Source: Candidatus Segetimicrobium genomatis
GTDB lineage: Bacteria; Sysuimicrobiota; Sysuimicrobiia; Sysuimicrobiales; Segetimicrobiaceae
Assembly (NCBI GenBank): GCA_005882445.1
Contig: VBAN01000051.1
Span: forward strand, 1 to 8,588
Length of the DNA stretch: 8,588 nt
Direction of reading: 5' to 3'
Shown piece by piece: positions 1 through 7,301 of the stretch. The notes beneath the pieces were generated by a model. The model saw only the letters and a list, made by a program, of their open reading frames with translations. It ran no database searches and was not told the origin of the DNA. Made by a program: the position numbers and the translations under genes. Within the stretch, counting starts at the first letter, position 1; each line of letters starts with the position of its first letter.

Positions 1-369
1 CGGCGCGGGCCGGTCGATCTTCGACAGATCTTCCGTGATCAATCCCTCGAAGATCTGGTATGTGACCCGATAGGTGAGCCAACAGCCGGCGGCCTGCGGA
101 TCGAGAATATCGGACGGCCCCTCCATCCCGTAGATCAGCGTGCCGCCCCTCCGCGGCGTGCCGCCACCCGTTTGCGATCCAAACTGGCCGGCCGGGAGCA
201 GCATCGCGGAGGTCAACGGGGCTGCCGAGGACGTTTGGGGGTACGCGGGCAGTCCGCGGGATGCGATGGCCGCCCCCGCCGCGGTGGTTGCGGCCGCCTT
301 GAGAAACGCACGCCGGTTGACGTGCACCGATCTGAGGTTCCCCAACAGGTCGGGGTCTGAATCGTTCAT
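1..369 (-). CDS. ABC transporter substrate-binding protein, family 5 (peptide/nickel type), Tat-exported, partial (N-terminal 123 aa)
   Basis: I translated the reverse strand by hand from the ATG at 369; the frame stays open to base 1, so the C-terminus lies outside the window. Residues 16-40 form a twin-arginine signal (VNRRAFLKAAATTAAG, R19-R20), so the protein is probably exported folded through Tat. After a linker rich in Ser, Gly and Pro, residues 75-115 (GGTLIYGMEGPSDILDPQAA, then YQIFEGLITEDLS) match the conserved N-terminal lobe of SBP_bac_5 proteins, which bind peptides, nickel or other small solutes outside the membrane. Two tandem purine-rich sites, GGAGGT (375-380) and GGAGG (370-374), precede the ATG and fix the start. 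It is the last gene seen in a minus-strand importer operon and should deliver substrate to the permeases at 2993-3943 and 468-1353. The ligand cannot be read from this fragment. Confidence 0.88.
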   Translation of the reverse strand, partial: MNDSDPDLLGNLRSVHVNRRAFLKAAATTAAGAAIASRGLPAYPQTSSAAPLTSAMLLPAGQFGSQTGGGTPRRGGTLIYGMEGPSDILDPQAAGCWLTYRVTYQIFEGLITEDLSKIDRPAP

Positions 370-467
370 CCTCCACCTCCCCCTTCGAGAGTGTGCGCGC
401 CAATTCTCCGTTCCTGGCGGAAAGTCCCGCTCGCCGGGGACCGGGGATTGCGGCCGGCGCGCCCGCA

Positions 468-1353
468 TCAGGCAGGGCGCGCGTGCGCCTGATCGGTCCC
501 CCCGGCGCCGGCCCATCGATGGGTCCCGAGGGCTCCCGCCGCTTTGAGGCGGCGCCTGCGCGGGTCGAGCGCGTCCGAAAGGCCGTCGCCCAGATAATTG
601 AACGCGAGCGCCGTCAGCAGGATCAGGAGGCCCGGCAGCGTCGACAACCACGGGGCGACACTCAGCACATCCTTGGCGTCGCGGACCATGGCGCCCCAGT
701 CCGCGGTCGGAGGCTGCACGCCCAGACCGAGGAAGCTGAGCCCGGACGACAGCACCATCATCATACCGACCAACGTGGTGCTGTAGGCGAGGACAGGCGG
801 AAACGCGTTTGGCACAACGTGCCTCACCAGCATGCGCCGCGTGGAGGCGCCCACAGACCGGCTCGCCTCGACGTACGGCAACACCGCTACGCTCCGCACC
901 GAGTCGTGCACCACGCGCGTGATATATGGGATCAAGACGATCCCGATCGCCAGCATCTGGTTCTGTTCGGTCGGGCCGAGGGTGCCGGCGATGGCGATGG
1001 CCAGCAGCGCGCTCGGAAACGCAAACAAGATATCCATGCCCCGCATCACCACGGTCTCAACGACGCCGCCGGTGTGCGCGGCGACCGTGCCCAGGGGTGA
1101 ACGGTGGCGCGAGCCGCGAGCCGCTCACCGGGACCGTCGGATCATACGGCGAGAAGACGGGAGCGGCGACACTGACGAGCACGACCGCGATGACGAACAT
1201 GAGGCCGGCGAGGGCCGGCCGGTCGGCCACCGTCGCCCGCCAGATCAGCGCCCAGGCCGCCAGCGACGCCGGCCGGCGGATCGCGCCCCGGCGCGCCTCT
1301 GCCGCGATCGTGGCGGGTTCCCCTGGGCGCGCCCCCGGGCAGCGTTCCACCAC
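468..1353 (-). pseudogene. DppC-like ABC transporter permease, broken by an internal deletion and frameshift
   Basis: This is the second inner-membrane permease of a dipeptide/oligopeptide-type importer, but it is split over two frames. The 5' part (1353 to about 1096, about 86 codons) has the usual cytoplasmic N-terminus, first membrane segment (LAGLMFVIAVVLVSVAAPVF) and SPYDP...RLAPP motif. The 3' part (about 1094 to 468) starts at LGTVAAHTGGVVETVVMRG and carries the rest, including the EAA-like stretch (YVEASRSVGASTRRMLVRHV), LSFLGLGVQPPTADWGAMV and the ending DALDPRRRR plus about 25 extra residues. Compared with E. coli DppC recalled from memory, about 37-40 residues are missing: the GTDxxGRDxxSRxxYGARxSL block and the second membrane segment. 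The frame shifts by one base in the CCCC run at 1094-1097. The proposed start is GTG at 1353, sharing one base with the amidase stop (TAGTG), so translation is probably coupled; a second GTG lies at 1350. As read, it would not make a working permease. An assembly error is a real alternative. Confidence 0.82.
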
Positions 1354-2882
1354 TAGGGGGCCTGGGAGACGATGTAGGCGCCGGTCTGCTCGAAGGCGTG
1401 GCCGGCTCTGAGCAACATCGCCTCTCCCCACGCCGGGCCGACAAGCGTCATGCCGATCGGCAGACCCTCGGACTTGGCGCAGGGCATGGTCAGCGCCGGA
1501 TGCCCGGTCACGTTGAACGGACACGTGTTGTGGTTGATGCCGAGGGCGGCGGCGAGGACCTCTTCCGGCGTGAGCTCGGAGGTGGAGGGCAGGGGAATCG
1601 CCTTCATCGGCAACGTCGGCAACAGCAGAACGTCCACCTCACGGAACATGTCATCGTACGCCCGCGTGAGCAGCCCGCCGAGGTTCTGTGCCTTCGCGTA
1701 GTAGCGTCCGTGATATTGTTCACGCATGTGCCGGGCCATCAGCATGACAAATTTGACGGTGTCCGGCAGGCTGTCCGCCTCGCACAGGCGGCCCCGTGCG
1801 AACGCTTCCAGCATGGACACGCTGTACCGGCCCTTCCAATTGGTGCCCATCGAGTTGCCGTCCACCATCAGCGCCGCGGCGCCCTCGACGGCAATACAAT
1901 TCCAAATGTCGACGCCGTGCCGGTGCATGGGAACGGAGACGTTCCGCACGGTCGCTCCAAGGTCCGCGAACGCTGCCGCCGCGGTGCGCACCGCGGCGTC
2001 GACGTCGGCCTCCGAGCGGTCCGGCCAGCCAAACCCTTCTTCGAGGATGCCGACACGCAGCCCGCGCACCCCCTTCCCGAGCCCCGCTGTGTAACGGTCC
2101 GTGCGCACATCGCGCTGCCGGGGGTCGAGGCCATCGGGTCCCGCCAGCACCTCGAGCAGCAAGGCGACGTCCGCCATCGTGGTCGCCATAGGACCGATGT
2201 GGTCGAGAGTCTGCTCGATCGGAAAGATCCCAGTGTACGGGACGAGTCCGTAGGTGGGCTTCAGGCCGTCCACGCCCGTCCAGGCGCAGGGGTGGGCGAT
2301 CGATCCCCCCTGGTCGCCGCCGATCGCCATGTCGCACTCGCCCAACAGCAGCAGGACGGCGCTGCCGGTCGAGGAGCCGCCGGCGGAGCGCGTCGGATTG
2401 TGCGGATTCGGCACAGGGCCGGTATCGGATGTAAAGCTGCTGCCCGAGAAGCAGAGATTTTCGCACGTCGACTTGCCCACGATCTCGCCTCCGGCATCGA
2501 GGATCCGCGTCACGATGGTGGCGTCGAACTCCGGCACGTACCCTTCCAGGATCGAGGACCCGTTCATCATCGGAATGCCGGCGACACAGACGTTGTCCTT
2601 GATCGCGACGCGCTTTCCCGTGAGGGGGCCATCGGAGGCGCCGCGGATGGAACAGCGCCAATACCAGGCGTTATACGGGTTGTCTTCCGGCCGCGGCCGG
2701 TGGCCGGAGTCGCGCGGATAGGTCACGGCAGGGATCGGATCCGCAAGCCGGTCGACCCGCCGGTACGATTCGAGCGCGCCGCCGATCAGCCGGCGGAACG
2801 ATTCCAACTCGGCATCGCTGAGGTGCAGCCCCTGATCGATGGCGATCCGGCGCAGCTGTTCGATGGTCGGACACCGCAGCAT
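1353..2882 (-). CDS. Amidase-signature family hydrolase, Rhodococcus-type enantioselective amidase relative (509 aa)
   Basis: The enzyme hydrolyses an amide to a carboxylic acid and ammonia, presumably in the cytoplasm, since no signal peptide is visible. The Ser-cisSer-Lys triad is complete: K95 in RVAIKDNV, S170 in SAGGSSTGSA and nucleophile S194 in GGDQGGSIAHP. These sit one residue before the positions I recall for the Rhodococcus N-771 amidase (K96, S171, S195). The following stretch, LKPTYGLVPYTGIFPIEQTL, then DHIGPM and GPDGLDPRQRD, is closest in memory to nitrile-pathway amidases rather than to GatA. About 90 residues precede the core, as in that subgroup, and total length is close to its roughly 500-520 aa. 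Two positions differ from the common motif: T for G in GGSSGGSA, and A for R in GGSIR. The ATG at 2882 has a strong GGGAGGT site. The gene lies between the two permease genes of a peptide-type importer and shares a base with the second one, so the transporter probably supplies its substrate. The substrate itself is unknown. Confidence 0.93.
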   Translation of the reverse strand: MLRCPTIEQLRRIAIDQGLHLSDAELESFRRLIGGALESYRRVDRLADPIPAVTYPRDSGHRPRPEDNPYNAWYWRCSIRGASDGPLTGKRVAIKDNVCVAGIPMMNGSSILEGYVPEFDATIVTRILDAGGEIVGKSTCENLCFSGSSFTSDTGPVPNPHNPTRSAGGSSTGSAVLLLLGECDMAIGGDQGGSIAHPCAWTGVDGLKPTYGLVPYTGIFPIEQTLDHIGPMATTMADVALLLEVLAGPDGLDPRQRDVRTDRYTAGLGKGVRGLRVGILEEGFGWPDRSEADVDAAVRTAAAAFADLGATVRNVSVPMHRHGVDIWNCIAVEGAAALMVDGNSMGTNWKGRYSVSMLEAFARGRLCEADSLPDTVKFVMLMARHMREQYHGRYYAKAQNLGGLLTRAYDDMFREVDVLLLPTLPMKAIPLPSTSELTPEEVLAAALGINHNTCPFNVTGHPALTMPCAKSEGLPIGMTLVGPAWGEAMLLRAGHAFEQTGAYIVSQAP

Positions 2883-2887
2883 GACCT

Positions 2888-2894
2888 ACCTCCC
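2888..2894 (-). promoter_or_regulatory. Ribosome binding site of the amidase gene
   Basis: The minus strand reads GGGAGGT five bases before the ATG at 2882 (a second AGGT overlaps the spacer). This supports that ATG as the start. Confidence 0.7.
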
Positions 2895-2992
2895 AGAGCG
2901 TGGGTTTCCCGACCCGCACGGCCTCGGCGCCCCGCACGTTGCTCTTCCTGTGTCCACGATGCGAATTGCCGGCGCGCCAGGACGGCCCTTGC

Positions 2993-3943
2993 TCACGTCG
3001 TCCGCAGCCGAGGGTTGGCGATCATCACGAGGATGTCGACGAGCAGGTTGATGGCCACAAACGCGATGGCAATGAACAGGACGGCACCCTGCACCACAGC
3101 CACGTCTCGGGCCGTGACGGCGAGATACAGTTGCCGTCCCAACCCCGGCCACGCGAACACCACCTCGCTGAAGATGGCGCCCCCCATGAGATAGCCGAGT
3201 TGCAACCCCGCGATGGTGATGACAGGCGGGAGCGCCGCTCGGAAGATGTGGCGCCAGAACACCACGCGGCGCAGCAGTCCTTTGGCGTACGCAACCTTCA
3301 CGAAGTCCTGCTGGCGGGTCTCGATGACGCTCGCGCGCACCTGGCGAAGGATGATGGCCCCCGGGGCGGCGGCCGTGGTCAGCGCGGGGAGGGCGAGGTG
3401 GCGCAGAAGATCGATGAGGCCCCCGGGGCTGCGCAGATCGTGCATCCCTTCCGATGGGAACACACCCAGGAGCACGGCAAAGACAAACACCAGCACGAGG
3501 CCCAGCCAGAACGGCGGGGCGTTCCCCACGACCGCCCCCAACCCCACGCTCGCGCGATCGATCCACGAATACGACCGGCCGGCCGCCACCACGCCGCCCG
3601 TAACGCCGAGCGCCACCGCCAGCAGGAAGCTGGCCACGCCGAGGGTCATGGTGTTCCCGATCTTCGGGACCAGCACGTCGATCGCCGGGCGGCCCAAATT
3701 CCACGAGTAGCCGAAGTCGCCCTGCGCCGCATACCACGCCCAGCGCGTGTATTGGACATATAGCGGCCGGTCGAGCCCAAGCGTGCGGCGCACCTGCGCG
3801 ATGCCCTCGGGCGTGGCCTGCGGGCCGAGCAGCGCTTCCGCCTGATCGCCGGGGACCAACTTCATGGTGAGGAACACGACCACGGAAACGCCAAGCAACA
3901 CGGGCACAGCGTGGAGAAGGCGGCGGACTGCGTAGGCAACCAC
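2993..3943 (-). CDS. DppB-like ABC transporter permease (316 aa)
   Basis: This is the first inner-membrane permease of a peptide/nickel-type importer, which pairs with a DppC-like partner to form the translocation path. It starts with the family's hallmark (YAVRRLLHAVPVLLGVSVVV) followed by LVPGDQAEALLG and LGLDRPLYVQYTRW. About six membrane segments are visible (roughly residues 9-28, 99-122, 135-160, 183-200, 238-260 and 283-308). The EAA loop that docks on the ATPase is at 213-240 (DFVKVAYAKGLLRRVVFWRH), and WPGLGRQLYLAVTARD at 265-280 is typical of the family. Length is normal and no gap is seen. The start is GTG at 3943, with only a weak TGGGGGC site upstream; no better start fits the conserved N-terminus. 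It is the promoter-proximal gene of the block: 190 bases separate it from the gene upstream, and 110 bases separate its TGA from the amidase ATG. Confidence 0.93.
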   Translation of the reverse strand: MVAYAVRRLLHAVPVLLGVSVVVFLTMKLVPGDQAEALLGPQATPEGIAQVRRTLGLDRPLYVQYTRWAWYAAQGDFGYSWNLGRPAIDVLVPKIGNTMTLGVASFLLAVALGVTGGVVAAGRSYSWIDRASVGLGAVVGNAPPFWLGLVLVFVFAVLLGVFPSEGMHDLRSPGGLIDLLRHLALPALTTAAAPGAIILRQVRASVIETRQQDFVKVAYAKGLLRRVVFWRHIFRAALPPVITIAGLQLGYLMGGAIFSEVVFAWPGLGRQLYLAVTARDVAVVQGAVLFIAIAFVAINLLVDILVMIANPRLRTT

Positions 3944-4109
3944 GTTGCGCCCCCAGGCGAACTCGTCGTTCTACCGGCAGGTGCATTCGGGGCACCGGAA
4001 AGTGAGCCCTTCTGCCGAGGAATCCGCTGCGCCGCGTGCGGGAATGCGCGTGCCCGCCCGCAGAGTCGCACATCCAGGGCTCAGCCGGTCTCGCCCACGT
4101 TTCCTGCCT

Positions 4110-4132
4110 ACGCGCCGGGCCCCCCGTCGCGT
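4110..4132 (-). terminator. GC-rich hairpin directly after the protease gene (possible terminator)
   Basis: Arms CGCGCCGGG (4111-4119) and CCCGTCGCG (4123-4131) pair with one mismatch around a 3-base loop, and A4110-T4132 extends the stem. It begins two bases past the protease stop codon (4134-4136). No U tract follows on the minus strand, so it is not a classical intrinsic terminator. It may act as a Rho-assisted end or an mRNA-stabilising stem. Confidence 0.4.
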
Positions 4133-4133
4133 C

Positions 4134-4931
4134 TTACGGGCATGGGTGGAGCAACTCGCTGCTGGCGATTGCGGTGCCTTCGGTGCGGCTGCGATTGGCC
4201 CAATTGTAGATCCCAACCACCTGGTCTTTAGCGTTCAGCACGGGGGACCCGCTGTGTCCAGGCTGCGCGGATCGATCGAATGTGAACACGATCAGCGGGG
4301 TCCCGTCCTTGGCGGGGGCGAGGAGTGTTACCGCGCCACGCCCGGACCATTCGTAAGGCATGAAGCCACTCTTCTGATGTCCAAACCCCAGGATGCGTAT
4401 CGCGTCGCCAATCTCGATGTCAGTGGAGAGATTGAGCGCTGGGAATTGTGGCAGCGGCCCGCGATGCACTGCGGCTGCCGCTGCGCCCTTGTATTCGAGA
4501 TCGTCGAAGGGAAGATGTGCCGGCTCGAGTTGGACCTCGGCGAAATCGCGCCGGGGCCCATCGGCATAATCGGTCTTCCCTTCCATATAATCCTTGGCGA
4601 GCGGCGTCGCACAGATGAGACTGACCCCATAAATGTCCCGGCCGACGATTGCGGCGAGGTAGTACTTCTTGGGTTCCTTAACAACCGGGTAGATCACATG
4701 GGCAGCCGTCAGGGCCAGGCCGCCGGCAGATACGAAGAAACCTGTCCCATATTGGATCGCACGATACCACTGGGGGGTCGTCTCCATGACTACAACCAGG
4801 AATACGCTCTTTGAAGGCGATTGCTGGGCAGCAAGAGGACGCGGGTCGGTAGACACGGCCAGGACGAGCACGGCAAGAGTCGCGAGCAGAGGGTTTCGCC
4901 AACGCCGCATGACCTCGCGGATGCTCATCAT
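4134..4931 (-). CDS. Exported trypsin-like serine protease (265 aa)
   Basis: This is a chymotrypsin-fold peptidase of the kind found in S1/trypsin_2 domains, expected in the periplasm or outside the cell. Residues 1-35 look like a signal peptide: REVMRRWRNP, a hydrophobic run LLATLAVLVLAV, then a cut near LAA|QQ. The triad is visible: H78 in GLALTAAHVIYP, D129 in RRDFAEVQLEP, and S227 in QPGHSGSPVLN, where the usual GDSGGP has become GHSGSP. GTGFFVSAGG before the histidine is typical of HtrA-like and trypsin_2 domains. No PDZ domain follows and the protein ends soon after GTAIASSELL, so it is a lone protease domain. The frame is open further upstream (to an ATG at 5039), but the ATG pair at 4931/4928 follows an AGGAAGGGGG site and gives the signal peptide, so I start at 4931. 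A proteolytically inactive trypsin-fold protein is unlikely because the triad is intact. The target is unknown. Confidence 0.83.
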   Translation of the reverse strand: MMSIREVMRRWRNPLLATLAVLVLAVSTDPRPLAAQQSPSKSVFLVVVMETTPQWYRAIQYGTGFFVSAGGLALTAAHVIYPVVKEPKKYYLAAIVGRDIYGVSLICATPLAKDYMEGKTDYADGPRRDFAEVQLEPAHLPFDDLEYKGAAAAAVHRGPLPQFPALNLSTDIEIGDAIRILGFGHQKSGFMPYEWSGRGAVTLLAPAKDGTPLIVFTFDRSAQPGHSGSPVLNAKDQVVGIYNWANRSRTEGTAIASSELLHPCP

Positions 4932-4940
4932 GACGCCGGT

Positions 4941-4950
4941 CCCCCTTCCT
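4941..4950 (-). promoter_or_regulatory. Ribosome binding site deciding the protease start
   Basis: The minus strand reads AGGAAGGGGG nine bases before the ATG at 4931. It selects 4931 (or the adjacent ATG at 4928) over the upstream ATG at 5039 in the same frame, which would add 36 residues without family character in front of the signal peptide. Confidence 0.6.
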
Positions 4951-5127
4951 GTGCATTCACGCGGCATATTCGCGACGGGGATGGGTGCTCCTTGGCGGTT
5001 CCCCGTCCCGCAGCGCAGCAGCCTTCCATTAGCGTCCAAACGCAGACGTGATTTCGCGGCGGCGTGGGAGCCAACTCACGCGACGGCCGCCGCCCGGCTC
5101 GGGGAAGGGCTGTGGAGTTTATGCGCA

Positions 5128-5147
5128 CTCGGGCCCGCCGGCCCAAG
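5128..5147 (-). terminator. Hairpin after the PEP-CTERM gene (possible terminator)
   Basis: On the minus strand CTTGGGCC pairs with GGCCCGAG (8 bp, one G-T pair) around a GGCG tetraloop. It begins six bases past the TAA of the PEP-CTERM gene (5154-5156). The bases after it (TGCGCATAAACT) hold no U run. It would end or protect the PEP-CTERM transcript and separate it from the protease gene, whose start lies about 200 bases further on. Confidence 0.45.
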
Positions 5148-5153
5148 GTTCCT

Positions 5154-5894
5154 TTATTTCCTCGGGGCCTTTCTTCTCATCATCGGAACGACGAAGGCCG
5201 GGAGTCCCGCACCCAGAAGAACGAGCGTCGAGGGTTCGGGAATGGGAGCGAGGCTCGTCCTCATGTCCAGTCGGTTGATGGCAAAGTCGTCGGCTGTATT
5301 GCCAGAGACATCGGTGACGTTGTACACAATTTTGCCGATTTCCTGTTGAGTATCGATAACCCCCAGGAAAGGCGCTGTATTATCTTCTAAAAACGTGTTG
5401 TCACCTGCTACGGTGAACGTCCCTAGTAACGTATTCGTGGGAGAGTATACATTGAGGGTTGCAGTATACGCTCCGAAGAAATCGTTCTGGATCTGAGCTC
5501 CGACTCCGGAGAGGGGGGTCGCGAATTGAAGAGTCATGGGCCCGGGCCATATTGGGTCTGGGCTACCGCTTCCTGTCCACAGCAAATGGTCTCCGGGCGC
5601 AAAAATGCCAATCCAACCATTCCCCTCGTCTCGCCTCTGAAAATTTCCATTAGGCGGCGCCGGCATGGACCCCGTCACATCATTCCCCCCATTGGACGCT
5701 TGGGTGAAGGGATTGCTCACGGTGGTACCATCGGGCCCGAGCACACCCCAATCAATAAAGTCATTCGCAAGATCCGCCGCGCGAGTAGGCACCTGAACGA
5801 GAATTCCCGCCGCACTTGCAACCTCGTGAAGGTCGAGGACCGCAATGCCGGAGAAGCCGAGGATGAGCAGGAGAGGTACAACACCCGATCTCAT
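5154..5894 (-). CDS. PEP-CTERM sorting-domain protein (246 aa)
   Basis: This is a secreted surface or matrix protein of unknown specific role. The N-terminus is a Sec signal peptide (MRSGVVPLLLILGFSGIAVL, cut near ASA|AG, residue 28-29). The C-terminus is a full PEP-CTERM tag: P219-E220-P221 in APIPEPSTL, a membrane stretch to about residue 238, then RRKAPRK. In this family an exosortase of the inner membrane recognises the tag and processes the protein, usually in bacteria that make exopolysaccharide. No exosortase gene is in the window. The body (residues 30-210) is rich in Thr, Asn, Gly and Asp with short beta-strand-like runs and ends with DDFAINRLDM, as in many PEP-CTERM proteins. No catalytic motif is recognised. 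The ATG at 5894 follows AAGAGGGGA. Base composition stands out: a 120-base sample (5281-5400) counts about 48% GC against about 72% in rbsA (7441-7560), which hints at transfer or at a distinct codon style for exported proteins. Confidence 0.9.
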   Translation of the reverse strand: MRSGVVPLLLILGFSGIAVLDLHEVASAAGILVQVPTRAADLANDFIDWGVLGPDGTTVSNPFTQASNGGNDVTGSMPAPPNGNFQRRDEGNGWIGIFAPGDHLLWTGSGSPDPIWPGPMTLQFATPLSGVGAQIQNDFFGAYTATLNVYSPTNTLLGTFTVAGDNTFLEDNTAPFLGVIDTQQEIGKIVYNVTDVSGNTADDFAINRLDMRTSLAPIPEPSTLVLLGAGLPAFVVPMMRRKAPRK

Positions 5895-5900
5895 GGTCTT

Positions 5901-5909
5901 TCCCCTCTT
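5901..5909 (-). promoter_or_regulatory. Ribosome binding site of the PEP-CTERM gene
   Basis: The minus strand reads AAGAGGGGA six bases before the ATG at 5894, which supports that start. Confidence 0.6.
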
Positions 5910-5910
5910 A

Positions 5911-5934
5911 GGAATTCTCGCGAAGCGGGAATCC
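5911..5934 (-). promoter_or_regulatory. Hairpin in the 5' leader of the PEP-CTERM gene
   Basis: GGAATTCTCGC (5911-5921) pairs with GCGGGAATCC (5925-5934) around a 3-base loop, with one bulged base and one G-T type pair. On the minus strand it lies one base upstream of the Shine-Dalgarno AAGAGGGGA. It could protect the mRNA 5' end or affect ribosome access. No protein operator is recognised. Confidence 0.35.
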
Positions 5935-5999
5935 CTTTCCCTTGCGTGTTATTGCAGTCAGATCCTAACAAATCGATTCTTGGGGGGGCATCCTTCTGA

Positions 6000-6058
6000 A
6001 TGATGATTCGTGAGCAATCCAAAGGAGGATTCCGATCCTGCCCACCGTACACGTGGGC

Positions 6059-6065
<7 letters not shown>
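6000..6065 (+). CDS. Possible 21-codon leader ORF overlapping the ribokinase start
   Basis: A short frame begins with ATGATG at 6000/6003, encodes MMIREQSKGG and ends PPYTWAW, and stops at TAA 6063-6065. The stop overlaps the ribokinase start in the string ATGGTAA, so ribosomes finishing it could restart on the kinase. The run of seven G at 5982-5988 could be a weak ribosome binding site 11 bases upstream. Two Trp codons near the end are noted, but there is no run that would suggest amino-acid attenuation. It may well be chance. Confidence 0.22.
6021..6028 (+). promoter_or_regulatory. Strong but distant Shine-Dalgarno of the ribokinase
   Basis: AAAGGAGG is a near-perfect match to the anti-Shine-Dalgarno, but 30 bases separate it from the ATG at 6059. 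A CTG codon in the ribokinase frame lies 9 bases downstream (6038). Either that CTG is the start (adding 7 residues), or the hairpin at 6039-6059 brings the ATG close. Confidence 0.55.
6039..6059 (+). promoter_or_regulatory. Perfect 7-bp inverted repeat between Shine-Dalgarno and ribokinase ATG
   Basis: TGCCCAC (6039-6045) and GTGGGCA (6053-6059) are exact reverse complements with a 7-base loop; the last base is the A of the ATG. In RNA it would fold the spacer away and leave about 10 bases between AAAGGAGG and the start. In DNA it could instead be a repressor half-site pair. Confidence 0.45.
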
Positions 6066-6905
<840 letters not shown>

Positions 6906-6909
<4 letters not shown>

Positions 6910-7301
6910 AGCGGCGCGGCATCCTCAATCCCGACCTGTCCTGTCTGATCGCCACCCTCGGCCATACGGATCTGATCTGCGTCGCGGACGCCGGGCTGCC
7001 GATCCCCTTGGAGGTGACCCGCATCGACCTGGCGCTCAGGTGCGGCAGCCCCCCGTTTGTGGAGGTCGTCAAGGCGATCCTCGATGAGGTCGTGGTCGAG
7101 GGAGCGATCGTGGCCGGCGAGATGCCCGGCCGCAACCGGGCGTGCTACGACGCGCTGCGCGCGCTGCTGGGCCAAACGCCGCTGGAGCAGGTCCCGCACG
7201 AGCAATTGAAGGCGATGCTCCCCAAGGTGCGCGGGGTCATCCGCACCGGAGAGTGCACGCCCTACGCCAACGTGCTGCTGCGGAGCGGGGTGGCGTTCTG
7301 A
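6906..7301 (+). CDS. rbsD: D-ribose pyranase (131 aa)
   Basis: RbsD interconverts the pyranose and furanose forms of D-ribose so that ribokinase can use the sugar; it acts in the cytoplasm as a ring-shaped oligomer. The sequence is complete and of normal length. It shows the N-terminal strand RRGILNPDLSCLIATLGHTD with the catalytic H20, then VADAGLPIP and RIDLAL, and the hallmark C-terminus GECTPYANVLLRSGVAF (115-131). The start is GTG at 6906, overlapping the ribokinase stop in GTGA; no other start fits the conserved beginning. The stop TGA (7299-7301) overlaps the proposed rbsA start. FucU, the related fucose mutarotase, is less likely given the kinase and ATPase partners. Confidence 0.93.

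Larger units (their letters stand above)
5895..6058. other. Divergent intergenic region between the PEP-CTERM gene and the ribose operon
   Basis: Transcription diverges here, so promoters for both blocks should lie in this 164-base stretch. I see no convincing -35/-10 pair on either strand: TTGCAG at 5952 and TTGTTA on the minus strand have no good -10 partner at 16-18 bases. It contains a run of seven G (5982-5988), a short open frame (6000-6065) and the ribosome-binding region of the ribokinase. Confidence 0.6.

Noticed and set aside
393..1100. A 235-codon plus-strand frame opposite the DppC-like permease
   Set aside because: It is Arg- and His-rich with no motif, and the minus strand encodes an evident permease, although a broken one.
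1398..3194. A 598-codon open frame on the plus strand opposite the amidase
   Set aside because: It is rich in Arg, His, Gly and Pro without any family motif, and it is antisense to an amidase with a full catalytic triad. Such frames are common opposite high-GC genes.
2886..4073. A 395-codon minus-strand frame overlapping the DppB-like permease
   Set aside because: It is a low-complexity shadow frame; the permease in the other frame has all family motifs and membrane segments.
4932..5039. N-terminal extension of the protease to the ATG at 5039
   Set aside because: It would bury the signal peptide 36 residues inside the protein; the ATG at 4931 has a good ribosome binding site and gives a normal signal peptide.
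5982..5988. Run of seven G as a phase-variation tract
   Set aside because: It lies outside any firm coding frame and is short for a phase-variable tract; it is noted only in connection with the leader frame.
5940..5995. Sigma-70 promoters for the divergent operons
   Set aside because: TTGCAG, TTGCGT and the minus-strand TTGTTA lack a matching -10 at proper spacing; the matches are no better than chance.
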